A DNA stretch of 64,000 nt from Lachnospiraceae bacterium MD329 (GTDB lineage: Bacteria > Bacillota > Clostridia > UBA1381). Positions 36,000-45,264 of the stretch are shown here, one piece after another. Each line of letters begins with the position of its first letter. Within the stretch, counting starts at the first letter, position 1. The stretch covers positions 1-64,000 of the forward strand of contig VIQV01000008.1 of the NCBI GenBank assembly GCA_010206265.1, given 5' to 3'. The notes beneath the pieces are model-generated. The model did not search any database. It was not told the DNA's origin and was given only the letters and a program-made list of their open reading frames with translations. Made by a program: the position numbers and the translations under genes.

Positions 36000-36896
36000 A
36001 TGGAAGGACTAATAATCGGCATACTGGAACAGGGACTTATCTACGGAATAATGGCAATGGGCGTATACATAACCTACACCATTCTTGACTTTCCCGATTT
36101 GTCTGTTGACGGCACTTTTCCGCTCGGTATCGCGGTATGCTTTGTAATGATAAACAACGGACTTAATCCGTGGCTTGCGCTTATAGCCGCATTTATCGCA
36201 GGAAGTATAGCAGGAATGTTTACAGGTATATTCAATGTAAAACTGAAAATACGCAATCTGCTTTGCGGTATACTGACAATGACGGCTCTCTATTCGGTGA
36301 ACTACGGCATTGTCGGTAAGGCATCAGACTTTTTAAGTATGGATTCCGTAACAATATTTTCACAGACCTCGTTCCTGTTTGGAAACGGTCATATGGCAAT
36401 GTATTCAAAGCTTGCTGTGATACTGGTTATAGCGCTTATTGCAAAACTGGCGCTTGACTGGTATATGCGTACCAAGTCGGGATTTCTTTTAAGAAGCGTC
36501 GGAGATAACGAGGGACTTGTCATAACTCTTGCCAAAAATCCCGGCACTGTTAAAATTATCGGTCTTGCAATTGCAAACGGTCTTGTTTCCCTTGCGGGCG
36601 CGGTTTACTGCCAGTACGGCAGAGCGTTTAACGTTGGTTCGGGTACAGGCACAGTAGTTATGGGACTTGCGGCAGTTATTATCGGCGGTACCGTATTTAA
36701 AAAGATTAAATTTCTCAGGGTTACAACAGGTGTACTGCTTGGTATGATTGTTTATAAGGCGTGTATTTCAATTGCGCTTGCGCTTGGACTGCCGTCACAG
36801 AATACTAACCTGATGATAACCGTTCTGTTTATACTTACGCTTATGTTAAATGAATTTGTACTTGAAAAGAAGGTCGGGGTGAATAAGAATGCTTGA
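36000..36896 (+). CDS. ABC transporter permease, TrpY-like
   Basis: Membrane subunit of 298 residues with about eight helices, of the LivH/BPD_transp_2 fold. It includes YITYTILDFPDLSVDGTFPLG, the coupling-region segment RTKSGFLLRSVGDNEGLV, and GLAAVIIGGTVFKKIKFLRVTTGVLLG. The start is directly adjacent to the substrate-binding gene stop and the 3' end overlaps the ATPase gene by eight bases, so all three are one operon. Confidence 0.92.
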   Translation: MEGLIIGILEQGLIYGIMAMGVYITYTILDFPDLSVDGTFPLGIAVCFVMINNGLNPWLALIAAFIAGSIAGMFTGIFNVKLKIRNLLCGILTMTALYSVNYGIVGKASDFLSMDSVTIFSQTSFLFGNGHMAMYSKLAVILVIALIAKLALDWYMRTKSGFLLRSVGDNEGLVITLAKNPGTVKIIGLAIANGLVSLAGAVYCQYGRAFNVGSGTGTVVMGLAAVIIGGTVFKKIKFLRVTTGVLLGMIVYKACISIALALGLPSQNTNLMITVLFILTLMLNEFVLEKKVGVNKNA

Positions 36897-37662
36897 ACTT
36901 TCAAACATATATAAGACCTTTAATAAAGGTACAATTGATGAAAAAGTGTTGTTTTCGGATTTCAGTCTGACGATTGAAAACGGCGAGTTTGTCGGCGTTA
37001 TCGGTTCAAACGGTTCAGGTAAAACAACAATGCTCAACATCATTTCGGGAGATATGCCGATTGACGGAGGCAATGTAACGCTTGACGGCACACCGCTTAA
37101 CGGTATGAAAAACTTTAAACGCGCAAGAAAAATAGGACGCGTTTTTCAGAATCCGTCAATGGGTACCTGTCCGTCAATGACTATATGGGAAAATATGTCG
37201 ATTGCCGACAATAAAGGAAAAATCTACGGTCTGTCTTTCGGTCTTAATAAACGCCGCAGAGATTTTTACTGTTCACAGCTCGAACTGCTCGGAATGGGTC
37301 TGGAAAACAGGCTTTCAACACAGGCAGGCTCGCTTTCAGGCGGACAGCGGCAGGCGCTTGCGCTTATAATGGCGACAATGATACGTCCTGACCTGCTCTT
37401 GCTTGACGAGCACACAGCAGCGCTTGACCCAAAATCGTCCGATACTGTAATGACACTTACTGAAAAAATTGTAAGAGAAAAGAAGATTACAACGCTTATG
37501 GTAACTCATAATCTGCGTTATGCCGTTGAATATGGTTCGCGCGCAATTATGATGCACGACGGCAATGTGATTATGGACGTTAAGGGAGAAGAAAAAAAGA
37601 ATAAATCAATAAATGATTATCTGAAAGTATTTAATGAAATCAGCATTGAATGCGGTAATTAA
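36889..37662 (+). CDS. ABC transporter ATP-binding protein, TrpZ-like
   Basis: ATPase subunit of 257 residues. Walker A GSNGSGKTT, Q-loop VFQNPSMGTCPSMTIWEN, signature LSGGQRQALALIMA, Walker B LLLLDEHTAALD and switch His in LMVTHNLRYAVEYGS. The DEHTAALDPKSS block is typical of the family that partners PF04392 binding proteins. GGTCGGGGTG precedes the ATG. A bidirectional terminator follows the stop. Confidence 0.92.
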   Translation: MLELSNIYKTFNKGTIDEKVLFSDFSLTIENGEFVGVIGSNGSGKTTMLNIISGDMPIDGGNVTLDGTPLNGMKNFKRARKIGRVFQNPSMGTCPSMTIWENMSIADNKGKIYGLSFGLNKRRRDFYCSQLELLGMGLENRLSTQAGSLSGGQRQALALIMATMIRPDLLLLDEHTAALDPKSSDTVMTLTEKIVREKKITTLMVTHNLRYAVEYGSRAIMMHDGNVIMDVKGEEKKNKSINDYLKVFNEISIECGN

Positions 37663-37668
37663 AACAAT

Positions 37669-37702
37669 AAAATACGCCTTCCAAACAGGAGGCGTATTTT
37701 TT
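37669..37702. terminator. Bidirectional terminator between transporter and citrate synthase
   Basis: AAAATACGCC (37669-37678) pairs with GGCGTATTTT (37691-37700), with inner CC/GG and T runs on both strands. Confidence 0.88.
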
Positions 37703-37705
37703 ATT

Positions 37706-39088
37706 TTATTCGCGTTCCAAAAGCGGCACATATTCCTTATGCTCCGCAACCGTTTTATATGACGGACGTATAATCTTACCCGGATTTACAAGTTCTTCAA
37801 TCCTATGCGCCGACCAGCCTGCAATACGTGCCACAGCAAACATAGGCGTATATAATTCCATCGGTAAATCAAGCATACTGTACACAAAGCCCGAATAGAA
37901 ATCCACATTTGCACTTACGCCCTTATACATCTTGCGTTCACTCGCAATCACCTGCGGCGCAAGACGTTCAACGCGTGAATACAGGTCAAATTCATCTTCC
38001 CTGCCCTTTTCCTTTGACAGATTTTCCACAAAGGATTTAAATACATTCGCGCGAGGGTCGGAAAGTGAATAAACCGCGTGACCCATACCGTAAATAAGAC
38101 CTGCTTTATCAAATGCTTTTTTATTAAGTAAATCTGATAAATACTGCTCTATTTCCTTATCGTCATTCCAATTTTTGACGTTCTTTTTCATATCGTCAAA
38201 CATCTGAGTAACTTTTATATTGGCGCCGCCGTGTTTCGGTCCTTTTAAAGCACCAAGTGACGCAGCAACCGTTGAATATGTATCTGTTCCCGTTGAAGTT
38301 ACAACGTGAGTTGTAAAAGTAGAGTTATTACCGCCGCCGTGTTCTGCGTGCAGTACAAGAGCCATATCAAGAATTTTCGCTTCCAGCTCGCTGTAATTGC
38401 TGTCGCGCCTTAGCATATGCAATATATTTTCAGCGGTTGAAAGCTCTGCCTTGGGAGCGTGCACAACAAAGCTGTCGTTTTCGTAATAATAACGGAACGC
38501 CTGATAGCCGTACACAGCCAGCAGCGGAAACTGAGCAATAAGCTGAAGACACTGCCTTAACACGTTGGGCAGCGAAACATCATCTGCCTTATCGTCGTAT
38601 GCGTACATAGTCAGAACACTTCTTGAAAGCGCATTCATCATATCCTTACTCGGCGCCTGCATTATTATATCCCGCACAAACGACGGCGGAATGGTTCTAA
38701 GCGCCGCAAGCGTACTTTGAAATATGTTAAGCTGTTTCTGATTCGGCAGTTCGCCGAACATTAAAAGGTATGTTACCTCTTCAAAGCCGAAACGTTTATC
38801 CCTGTTAAAACCGTCTATAAGGTCTTCGACATTGTAGCCGTGATAATACAGTTTGCCGTGACACGGCTTTGAAGAACCGTCAGGAAGTGTGTCATAGGCG
38901 TGAATTTCGCCTATCTCGGTAAGTCCAGCGAGCACACCTTTACCGTTTATATCCCTCAGCCCCCTTTTCACATCATATTTAGTGTATAAATCAGGATTAA
39001 TTGTTTTGTTTCGTTTACAAATTTCCAGCATATTCATCATTTCATCGGTAACTTCTACCGGTATGATTTTATCCTTATTTTTTAACAT
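37706..39088 (-). CDS. Citrate synthase (citrate/2-methylcitrate family)
   Basis: Condenses acetyl-CoA with oxaloacetate, 460 residues from ATG 39088 behind AAAGGAG. Family blocks are CHGKLYYHGYNVEDLI, FEEVTYLLMFGELP, catalytic His in VLHAEHGGGNNSTFTTHVV, GALKGPKHGGANIKV, and GMGHAVYSLSDPRANVFK with the second active-site His. The catalytic Asp region is VDFYSGFVYSMLDLPMELYTPMFAVARIAGWSAHRIEEL. No aconitase or isocitrate dehydrogenase is adjacent. In fermenting Clostridia this enzyme usually feeds glutamate synthesis; gdhA at 17.6 kb would fit. Confidence 0.93.
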   Translation of the reverse strand: MLKNKDKIIPVEVTDEMMNMLEICKRNKTINPDLYTKYDVKRGLRDINGKGVLAGLTEIGEIHAYDTLPDGSSKPCHGKLYYHGYNVEDLIDGFNRDKRFGFEEVTYLLMFGELPNQKQLNIFQSTLAALRTIPPSFVRDIIMQAPSKDMMNALSRSVLTMYAYDDKADDVSLPNVLRQCLQLIAQFPLLAVYGYQAFRYYYENDSFVVHAPKAELSTAENILHMLRRDSNYSELEAKILDMALVLHAEHGGGNNSTFTTHVVTSTGTDTYSTVAASLGALKGPKHGGANIKVTQMFDDMKKNVKNWNDDKEIEQYLSDLLNKKAFDKAGLIYGMGHAVYSLSDPRANVFKSFVENLSKEKGREDEFDLYSRVERLAPQVIASERKMYKGVSANVDFYSGFVYSMLDLPMELYTPMFAVARIAGWSAHRIEELVNPGKIIRPSYKTVAEHKEYVPLLERE

Positions 39089-39215
39089 CGCCTGCTCCTT
39101 TCTGACGTAATTGCCCGTAAAATACAAATATATAATTTTTTGTAGTCCGATATTACTATTTTAATACATTGTATCAAATTTTTCTTGAAAATACAATTAA
39201 AATTATGTAAACTTA

Positions 39216-39244
39216 TTGTGAACTATTATATTTTGTGGTATAAT
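39216..39244 (+). promoter_or_regulatory. Promoter of the DJ-1/FAU1/TatD/RNase H operon
   Basis: TTGTGA (39216-39221), 17-base spacer, TATAAT (39239-39244), 32 bases before the first start. Confidence 0.72.
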
Positions 39245-39276
39245 ATACGCATATTTCACGGAAAGGATAGATTATT

Positions 39277-39810
39277 ATGGTATATGTACTGCTTGCGGAC
39301 GGCTTTGAAGAAGTCGAGGCAATAGAACCGATAGATATTTTAACTCGCGGAGGCGTTGAGGTTACGACTGTCGGAGTAACAGGTAAGGTTGTAACCGGCG
39401 CGCACGGCATACCCGTAACTGCGGATATAGAAATAAACGAGGTAACTCCCGATGATATGGAGCTTTTAATGCTTCCGGGCGGTGCAGGACACGAACTGCT
39501 GGACGCGTCAAACGAGGTACACGGGCTTATTAATTACGCCGTATCAAACGGTCTGTATATATCAGCAATATGCGCCGCACCGTCAATCCTCGGTAAAAAA
39601 CAATTACTTGACGGTAAAAAAGCCACCTGTTTCCCCGGTTATGAAAAATACCTCTACGGAGCAGATGTTACAGCCGAAAAAGCTGTTGTTGACGGAAAAA
39701 TTATTACAGGCAAGGGCGCAGGCGCAGCGGCAGAGTTCGGATTTACTATGCTTAAAATCCTAAAGGACGCTGAAACCGCAAACCGCATAAAGGAGATAAT
39801 GCAGTATTGA
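39277..39810 (+). CDS. DJ-1/PfpI-family protein
   Basis: 177 residues of the DJ-1 clade. Glu in LADGFEEVEAIEP and the reactive Cys at the nucleophile elbow YISAICAAPSILG are present. LMLPGGAGHELLDAS and TGKGAGAAAEFGFTMLKIL complete the fold. Members act as glyoxalase III, deglycase or redox chaperones; the exact function is not predictable. GGAAAGG precedes the ATG. First gene of a tight four-gene cluster with overlaps. Confidence 0.92.
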   Translation: MVYVLLADGFEEVEAIEPIDILTRGGVEVTTVGVTGKVVTGAHGIPVTADIEINEVTPDDMELLMLPGGAGHELLDASNEVHGLINYAVSNGLYISAICAAPSILGKKQLLDGKKATCFPGYEKYLYGADVTAEKAVVDGKIITGKGAGAAAEFGFTMLKILKDAETANRIKEIMQY

Positions 39811-40379
39811 CAAAGGACGAATTACGAACGAATATACGAGCCCAAAGACGCGCTCTTAACACAAATGATATATATAATTTAAGCACACAGATACACAAAT
39901 ATCTTTTTTCGCTTGAATGTATCAAAACGGCAAAAACGGTATGCACGTTTCTTTCAGCGTTTAAAGAACCCGATACTTTTGAAATTGTAAAACGTCTTTC
40001 GGCTGAAAAAAAACGTATCGCCGTACCTGTAACAGACATTGAAAATACCGTTCTGTCGCTGTCTTACATCAGCGGTACGAACAGTTTGATTAAAGGCGCG
40101 TACGGAATATATGAGCCGTCTGAAATCCGCCCTGTCAGCATAAGCCATATTGACGCGCTTATAATACCGGGACTTGCTTTTGACCGTCAGGGAAACAGAA
40201 TGGGATTCGGCAAAGGATACTACGACAGATTATTAAATGATTGTACTTGTCCGAAAATCGGTCTTTGTTATGATTTTCAGTTGTTTGACGAAATCCCGAC
40301 AGAGCCGCACGACATACAAATGAATTTTATTATTACGGAAAAAGAAATTATAACGGTAGGTGAAAAATATGCTGTTTGA
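39807..40379 (+). CDS. 5-formyltetrahydrofolate cyclo-ligase
   Basis: ATP-dependent enzyme turning 5-formyl-THF into 5,10-methenyl-THF, 190 residues. The N-terminal basic helix RTNIRAQRRALNTNDI, TVCTFLSAFKEPDTF, and the signature LIIPGLAFDRQGNRMGFGKGYYDRLL identify the family. The start is TTG at 39807, overlapping the DJ-1 stop as TTGA, with AAGGAG ten bases upstream. The 3' end overlaps tatD by 11 bases. Confidence 0.92.
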   Translation: MTKDELRTNIRAQRRALNTNDIYNLSTQIHKYLFSLECIKTAKTVCTFLSAFKEPDTFEIVKRLSAEKKRIAVPVTDIENTVLSLSYISGTNSLIKGAYGIYEPSEIRPVSISHIDALIIPGLAFDRQGNRMGFGKGYYDRLLNDCTCPKIGLCYDFQLFDEIPTEPHDIQMNFIITEKEIITVGEKYAV

Positions 40380-41139
40380 CTCACACGCACATTATAATGA
40401 TGAAAGATTTAACAACGACAGAGATGAAATTTTATCCTCAATGTCCGAAAACAACGTAGGGCTTATATTAAACTCCTGTTCATCGCTCGACGAAATTGAT
40501 GATATTTTTGCAATTTGCAAAAAGTATCCGTTTGTATATGCGTCAGTCGGAATACACCCTCACGAGGCGGAAAACGTGACTGAAAAGGATATGGATAGTC
40601 TTATTGAATATTCAAAACAGCCGTTTGTCAAGGCAATCGGTGAAATAGGTTTAGATTATTATTATGACTTCTCACCGCGTGAAACACAGCAGAAATGGTT
40701 TGCACGTCAAGTAGATATTGCACGTGAATTAAATATGCCGGTTGTTATACACGACCGCGACGCGCATAAGGATACAATGGATATTTTGCGTACACATAAC
40801 ATAAAAGAAATCGGAGGTGTATTCCACTGTTATGCAGGCAGTGTTGAAATGGCGCGTGAAATTCTTGACTGGGGAATGTATATCGCATTTGGCGGCACAC
40901 TTACTTTTAAAAAGTCGGTACGTCCTGTCGAGGTTGCAAAATATGTTCCGCTTGACAGAATTGTAATTGAAACCGATTCACCGTATCTTACACCCGAACC
41001 AAACCGAGGCAAGCGCAACAGCTCACTTTATATACACTACGTTGCCGAAAAGCTTGCGGAAATAAAGGGACTGTCCGTGGACGAAATTGAACAGGCAACA
41101 TTTGAAAATGCAAAAAAATGCTTTAATATAGGAGATTAA
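40369..41139 (+). CDS. tatD: TatD-family metal-dependent hydrolase (DNase)
   Basis: Two-metal TIM-barrel nuclease of 256 residues. Metal ligands are in FDSHAHYND, GIHPHEAEN, AIGEIGLDYYYD (Glu), PVVIHDRDAH, VFHCYAGS and the Asp in VIETDSPYLTPEP. The ATG at 40369 is chosen over GTG 40360 because AGGTG lies directly before it; it overlaps the previous gene. It probably acts in DNA repair or turnover. Confidence 0.94.
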   Translation: MLFDSHAHYNDERFNNDRDEILSSMSENNVGLILNSCSSLDEIDDIFAICKKYPFVYASVGIHPHEAENVTEKDMDSLIEYSKQPFVKAIGEIGLDYYYDFSPRETQQKWFARQVDIARELNMPVVIHDRDAHKDTMDILRTHNIKEIGGVFHCYAGSVEMAREILDWGMYIAFGGTLTFKKSVRPVEVAKYVPLDRIVIETDSPYLTPEPNRGKRNSSLYIHYVAEKLAEIKGLSVDEIEQATFENAKKCFNIGD

Positions 41140-41140
41140 T

Positions 41141-41746
41141 ATGGCTAAATTTTATGCCGTAAAAAACGGATATCATATAGGTATTTTTAATACTTGGGAA
41201 GAGTGTCAGAAGGAAGTCATCGGTTACAGCGGCGCGGAGTTTAAAAGCTTTTCATCACGCCGTGACGCGGAGGAATATCTCGGCATAAATCATCAGATAA
41301 GCCTTTTTGACAACGCTGTGTCTGATAATACAGCAGCAGTGGCGTATGTTGACGGCAGCTATAATATTTCCACACAAAAATTCGGCTGCGGTGTTGTAAT
41401 TTTCCATCAAGGAGAAGAACACCGTTTCAGCGAATGTTTTGACGACCCCGAAATGGCGCAGATGCGTAATGTTGCAGGTGAAATCGAAGGCGCAAAAAAA
41501 GCAATGCAGTGGTGTTTGCAAAACAATATTGCAGAGCTTGATATTTATTATGACTATGAGGGTGTAGAAAAATGGTGTACCGGAGCGTGGAAAGCAAATA
41601 AAGAAGGTACAATTGCATACAAGCAATTCTATGATGAAATAAGCCGTAATTTACGCGTTTCCTTTAATAAAGTACGGGGTCATAGCGGCGACAGGTTTAA
41701 TGATTTAGCTGATACTCTCGCAAAACAAGCCGTTGGAATAGAATAA
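41141..41746 (+). CDS. rnhA: RNase H1 with N-terminal hybrid-binding domain
   Basis: Degrades RNA in RNA-DNA hybrids, 201 residues. The N-terminal domain (1-47, KFYAVKNGYHIGIFNTWEECQKEVIGY) is the caulimovirus viroplasmin-like HBD. The RNase H domain carries Asp71 (AYVDGSYN), Glu114 (GEIEGAKKAM), Asp138 (YYDYEGVEKW) and Asp188 (GDRFNDLAD). It starts one base after tatD. Last gene of the cluster. Confidence 0.94.
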   Translation: MAKFYAVKNGYHIGIFNTWEECQKEVIGYSGAEFKSFSSRRDAEEYLGINHQISLFDNAVSDNTAAVAYVDGSYNISTQKFGCGVVIFHQGEEHRFSECFDDPEMAQMRNVAGEIEGAKKAMQWCLQNNIAELDIYYDYEGVEKWCTGAWKANKEGTIAYKQFYDEISRNLRVSFNKVRGHSGDRFNDLADTLAKQAVGIE

Positions 41747-41748
41747 CG

Positions 41749-41785
41749 AAACAGCAAAAAAAAGTATTGACTTTTTTTGCTGTTT
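41749..41785 (+). terminator. Terminator of the RNase H operon
   Basis: A long A/T-rich hairpin AAACAGC-A8-GT with AC-T7-GCTGTTT around a short loop. Its 3' arm also carries the -35 hexamer of the tRNA-Trp promoter. Confidence 0.8.
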
Positions 41786-41795
41786 GTAGTAAAAT
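41767..41795 (+). promoter_or_regulatory. Promoter of tRNA-Trp, inside the preceding terminator
   Basis: TTGACT (41767-41772), 17-base spacer, TAAAAT (41790-41795). The -35 hexamer and spacer form part of the terminator stem, so the two signals share the same bases. Confidence 0.75.
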
Positions 41796-41812
41796 AATAG
41801 GGTAGTTGTTAT

Positions 41813-41888
41813 AGGGGTATAGCTCAGTTGGTAGAGCAGTGGTCTCCAAAACCACGTGCCGAGGGTTCAAGTCCTTCTGCCCCTGCCA
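41813..41888 (+). tRNA. tRNA-Trp (anticodon CCA)
   Basis: 76 bases. Acceptor AGGGGTA with TGCCCCT, discriminator G, encoded CCA; D-arm GCTCAGTTGGTAGAGC; anticodon stem GTGGT/ACCAC with loop CTCCAAA, anticodon CCA at 41846-41848; T-arm GAGGG/CCTTC around TTCAAGT. Confidence 0.97.
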
Positions 41889-41890
41889 AG

Positions 41891-41920
41891 ACGGAACGGC
41901 AAAGCCTGTTCCGTTTTTTG
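41891..41920 (+). terminator. Terminator of tRNA-Trp
   Basis: ACGGAAC-GGC pairs with GCC-T-GTTCCGT, followed by six T residues. Confidence 0.88.
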
Positions 41921-41933
41921 TATATTAGACACA

Positions 41934-41963
41934 AAAAAGACATCTCAATGAGATGTCTTTTCA
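41934..41963 (-). terminator. Terminator of secG
   Basis: A 12-bp stem (41935-41946 with 41950-41961) of AAAAGACATCTC type, ten bases beyond the secG stop, with T residues on the minus strand. Confidence 0.82.
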
Positions 41964-41971
41964 ATTTCTTA

Positions 41972-42208
41972 TTAAAGAATTACAAGCACCATTGTTGTTA
42001 TAAGGAAAAGGATAGCTACAGTAGTAGTCAGCTTAGTAAACATAGCCTCCTTTGTAGTTCCGCCGTTTTTCTTAAAGAACGAATCTCCCATATCTGATGA
42101 TGCGCCCTGAATACCTCTCATACCCGGATCTTTACCCTCCTGAGCCATAACTACAAGTATAAGTATAAGCGCAACAATTAAGTGCAATATTACAAATAGC
42201 GTCTGCAT
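41972..42208 (-). CDS. secG: Preprotein translocase subunit SecG
   Basis: 78-residue membrane protein of the SecYEG channel. Two hydrophobic helices (about 3-21 and 57-77) flank a polar loop with GIQGASSDMGDSFF, the usual SecG pattern. A GGAGG-type site precedes the ATG. Monocistronic with its own terminator. Confidence 0.93.
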   Translation of the reverse strand: MQTLFVILHLIVALILILVVMAQEGKDPGMRGIQGASSDMGDSFFKKNGGTTKEAMFTKLTTTVAILFLITTMVLVIL

Positions 42209-42310
42209 AAATTAACCTCCTTCACTGTTTAATGTTAGTCCAAAGAATATTATACCATAGATTTTAAATATTACAAGAGTTTTCTTGAAAAAAGTTTATT
42301 TTTTGTCATA

Positions 42311-44173
42311 TCACTTACTCTGACTTTCCAGCCATACTACCAATACAGACACATCCGCAGGCGAAACACCTGAAATACGCGACGCTTGTCCAAGTGATTT
42401 CGGCTGTATTTTATTCAGCTTTTGCCGCGCCTCCAGCCTCAGACCGTGAATATCGGAATAATCCTGATTTTCAGGCAGCAGCCGAGCCTCCATCTTTTTA
42501 AATTTTTCCGCCTCGGCAATCTGACGTTTTATATATCCGTCATATTTCAGTTTAATTTCTACATGTTCCGTTACCGCGTCAGGCAATTGCGGTCTGTTCG
42601 GGTCTGCGTCGGCAAGCTTTTCATAATCAAGCTCAGGACGTTTTAACATATCGCTTAAAAATATACCTGTCTTAACAGGTGTAGAATTATATTTTTCTAA
42701 AATCGGATTGGCTGTCTTAGGTGGAACTACGACGCTTGTTACACGCTGTATTTCCTGCTCTATCATATCCTGTTTTTTCAAAAAGTTTTTATAACGTTCT
42801 TCACTGATAAGTCCCACTCTGTAACCAAACGGTGTAAGACGTTCGTCTGCATTATCCTGTCTTAAAAGAAGCCTGTATTCTGAACGTGAAGTCATCATTC
42901 TGTACGGCTCATTTGTACCCTTTGTAATCAAGTCGTCAATAAGAGTTCCTATATATCCGTCCGAACGTTTTAATATAAGAGGTTCCTCGCCTTTTAACTT
43001 TAACGCGGCGTTAATTCCTGCTACAAGTCCCTGCGCTGCCGCCTCCTCATAGCCTGATGTACCATTAAACTGTCCCGCGCCGTACAAACCCTTTAATGAC
43101 TTAAATTCCAAAGTGGCATCGAGCTGAGTAGGGTCACAGCAGTCATACTCTATAGCATATGCACTTCTCATTATCTCCGCATTTTCAAGCCCTTCCACAC
43201 TTCTGTACATTGCAAGCTGAACGTCCTCAGGCAGGCTTGTGGAAAATCCCTGCGCGTACATTTCCTTTGTATCAAGTCCCATAGGCTCCATAAAAAGCTG
43301 ATGACGTTCCTTGTTCGCAAAACGTACCACCTTATCCTCAATTGACGGACAGTAACGCGGACCAACACCCTCTACCAAACCGCTGTACATTGCAGAACGG
43401 TGCAGGTTTTCGTGAATAATCTGATGTGTTTTTTCGTTTGTATAGACAAGATAGCAGGATACCAGATTCTCCCCTGTTGCCTCAGTTTCAAACGAAAACG
43501 GCACTATTTTTTCATCGCCTTTTTCAATCTCCATCTTTCTGTAATCAAGAGAATCTGCGTGTATACGCGCTGGCGTACCTGTTTTAAAACGCTTTAACTC
43601 AATTCCCAGACGTTTCAGATTTTCTGACAGTTCATTTGCAGGAAACATACCGTCGGGACCGCTCTCGCGCGAATAATCGCCTATTAGAATCTTACCGCGA
43701 AGATATGTACCGCTTGCGCAAATAACGGCTTTTGCGCCGTACTCCGCGCCCGTATGCGTTACCACACCCGAAACACCGTTTTCATCAGTTAAAATATCAA
43801 CTATTTCCGCCTGCTTTACATACAGATTAGACTGATATTCAAGACGTTTTTTCATTTCAGCGTGATATTTTTTTCTGTCCATCTGGGCGCGTAGAGAATG
43901 TACTGCCGGACCTTTACCGCGGTTAAGCATTTTCGACTGTATAAACGCCGCGTCTGCCGCCTTGCCCATTTCACCGCCGAGCGCGTCAACCTCACGTACA
44001 AGATGTCCTTTTGCCGTACCGCCGATACTCGGATTACACGGCAAATTACCTATCGCGTCAAGACTTATCGAAAACATTACCGTTTTCATACCAAGCCTTG
44101 CCGCCGCCAGAGCCGCCTCACAACCTGCGTGTCCTCCGCCTATTACAGCAATATCATATTCGCCCAAGCGCAT
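42311..44173 (-). CDS. mnmG: tRNA uridine-5-carboxymethylaminomethyl modification enzyme MnmG (GidA)
   Basis: FAD enzyme that with MnmE modifies U34 of several tRNAs; 620 residues. FAD-binding [19 protein letters not shown] at the N-terminus, [68 protein letters not shown], and the C-terminal MnmE-binding tail [31 protein letters not shown]. The start codon shares a base with the upstream stop (TAATG). No mnmE in the window. Confidence 0.97.
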   Translation of the reverse strand: MRLGEYDIAVIGGGHAGCEAALAAARLGMKTVMFSISLDAIGNLPCNPSIGGTAKGHLVREVDALGGEMGKAADAAFIQSKMLNRGKGPAVHSLRAQMDRKKYHAEMKKRLEYQSNLYVKQAEIVDILTDENGVSGVVTHTGAEYGAKAVICASGTYLRGKILIGDYSRESGPDGMFPANELSENLKRLGIELKRFKTGTPARIHADSLDYRKMEIEKGDEKIVPFSFETEATGENLVSCYLVYTNEKTHQIIHENLHRSAMYSGLVEGVGPRYCPSIEDKVVRFANKERHQLFMEPMGLDTKEMYAQGFSTSLPEDVQLAMYRSVEGLENAEIMRSAYAIEYDCCDPTQLDATLEFKSLKGLYGAGQFNGTSGYEEAAAQGLVAGINAALKLKGEEPLILKRSDGYIGTLIDDLITKGTNEPYRMMTSRSEYRLLLRQDNADERLTPFGYRVGLISEERYKNFLKKQDMIEQEIQRVTSVVVPPKTANPILEKYNSTPVKTGIFLSDMLKRPELDYEKLADADPNRPQLPDAVTEHVEIKLKYDGYIKRQIAEAEKFKKMEARLLPENQDYSDIHGLRLEARQKLNKIQPKSLGQASRISGVSPADVSVLVVWLESQSK

Positions 44174-45078
44174 TATTCGTCCTCCCCGATATATTCAATT
44201 TCCGGCTGTTTTTCTTTCATATCCCTGAGTATTGAACGCTCAATTACACGCGCCGCATAAAACTCCGCAGGATAACGAGTTATGCACAAACCGACAATAA
44301 ACATTACAAGCGTTGCCGCAAGCGGATTTAAGATTGTAAACAAGCCGTAAATAATCACTGCCCCAATTACAAGTAAAAGCACATTCATCGGCAGTTTCGC
44401 AATTGTTATTATAAGCGCATTTTTATAAATAGCCCATATACTTGAATCAAACGTAACCATAAGCTGATATATATACGGGTGCATCATTGTGTAAACAACC
44501 GATATCAGTACAATAATGTAAGAAAGCGCAAGCCACAATGTACTTGATGTATTCAGATATAATGTATAATAAAAATGTACCGCATTTACAGCAAATATAA
44601 GTATAATTGCGTCAAACAGTACAACCAGCATTCCCTGTTTAAAATTCTGTTTAAACTTGTCCGCGCCGTCGCTTAACACCCACGCGTGTTCACCGCGTGT
44701 AAAACAGCGGTTTATATAGGCATAAGCCGCAGACGAAGGACCTGAACCCCATAGCGTAAATATTCCAACCGCAAATACAAGCTGTAACAACAGCATTATA
44801 CTGCCCTGCATTTCCTCTGCGCTAATTCCCGATTCTACCGCGCTGATACTTTCCGCAATACTTCCAACTATACCTGTACTTCCTATTACAATTCCGCCGA
44901 ACAAATATAAAAACGCAATCCAAATTATACTTGTAACCGCGTAAAGACAGTTTGCGCCGATTAGTTTTGAAATCTTATGAATAAGTATGTCTATAAACAG
45001 AAAAAAACCTTTCTTTTTAGGAGCATTTTTATCAATGCCCTTTCCTTCTTTGAGATAGCCTCCGCCGAATATTCCCAT
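44173..45078 (-). CDS. YesL-like (DUF624) membrane protein
   Basis: Membrane protein of 301 residues with about six helices. It starts [24 protein letters not shown], then [64 protein letters not shown], which is the DUF624 signature region, and further helices to about 270. Function unknown; relatives are often near sugar uptake genes, but not here. AGGAGAAAC precedes the ATG. It overlaps mnmG by one base. Confidence 0.85.
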   Translation of the reverse strand: MGIFGGGYLKEGKGIDKNAPKKKGFFLFIDILIHKISKLIGANCLYAVTSIIWIAFLYLFGGIVIGSTGIVGSIAESISAVESGISAEEMQGSIMLLLQLVFAVGIFTLWGSGPSSAAYAYINRCFTRGEHAWVLSDGADKFKQNFKQGMLVVLFDAIILIFAVNAVHFYYTLYLNTSSTLWLALSYIIVLISVVYTMMHPYIYQLMVTFDSSIWAIYKNALIITIAKLPMNVLLLVIGAVIIYGLFTILNPLAATLVMFIVGLCITRYPAEFYAARVIERSILRDMKEKQPEIEYIGEDE

Positions 45079-45112
45079 AGTAAGTTTCTCCTTTGATAAT
45101 TGATAATATATA

Positions 45113-45141
45113 TTGTAACATAATTCTTTTTGTGTTACAAT
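45113..45141 (+). promoter_or_regulatory. Plus-strand promoter left of the insertion sequence
   Basis: TTGTAA (45113-45118), 17-base spacer, TACAAT (45136-45141), followed by AGGAG and a TTG codon at 45170. It points into the insertion sequence and was probably the promoter of the rluA side before insertion. Confidence 0.6.
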
Positions 45142-45169
45142 AGAGAATATTCATAATTAGGAGAAAAGG

Positions 45170-45211
45170 TTGAAACAAAAATCAAATAAAGAAAAATATA
45201 ATACAGAATAA
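45170..45211 (+). pseudogene. Possible 5' fragment of a small gene interrupted by the IS
   Basis: TTG start with AGGAG nearby; it codes MKQKSNKEKYNTE and then a stop, close to where the IS110 element should begin. On the far side of the element, 46732-46791 reads FNTKFGMLLYCFGFITFCAL and stop, a hydrophobic helix, just before rluA. Together they could be the two halves of one small membrane protein split by the insertion. The junction bases are not known, so this stays tentative. Confidence 0.3.
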
Positions 45212-45264
45212 AAAGGCATGGCAAACAGACCATCGTTAAATGGTCAAAAAGATTTGCATAATGG

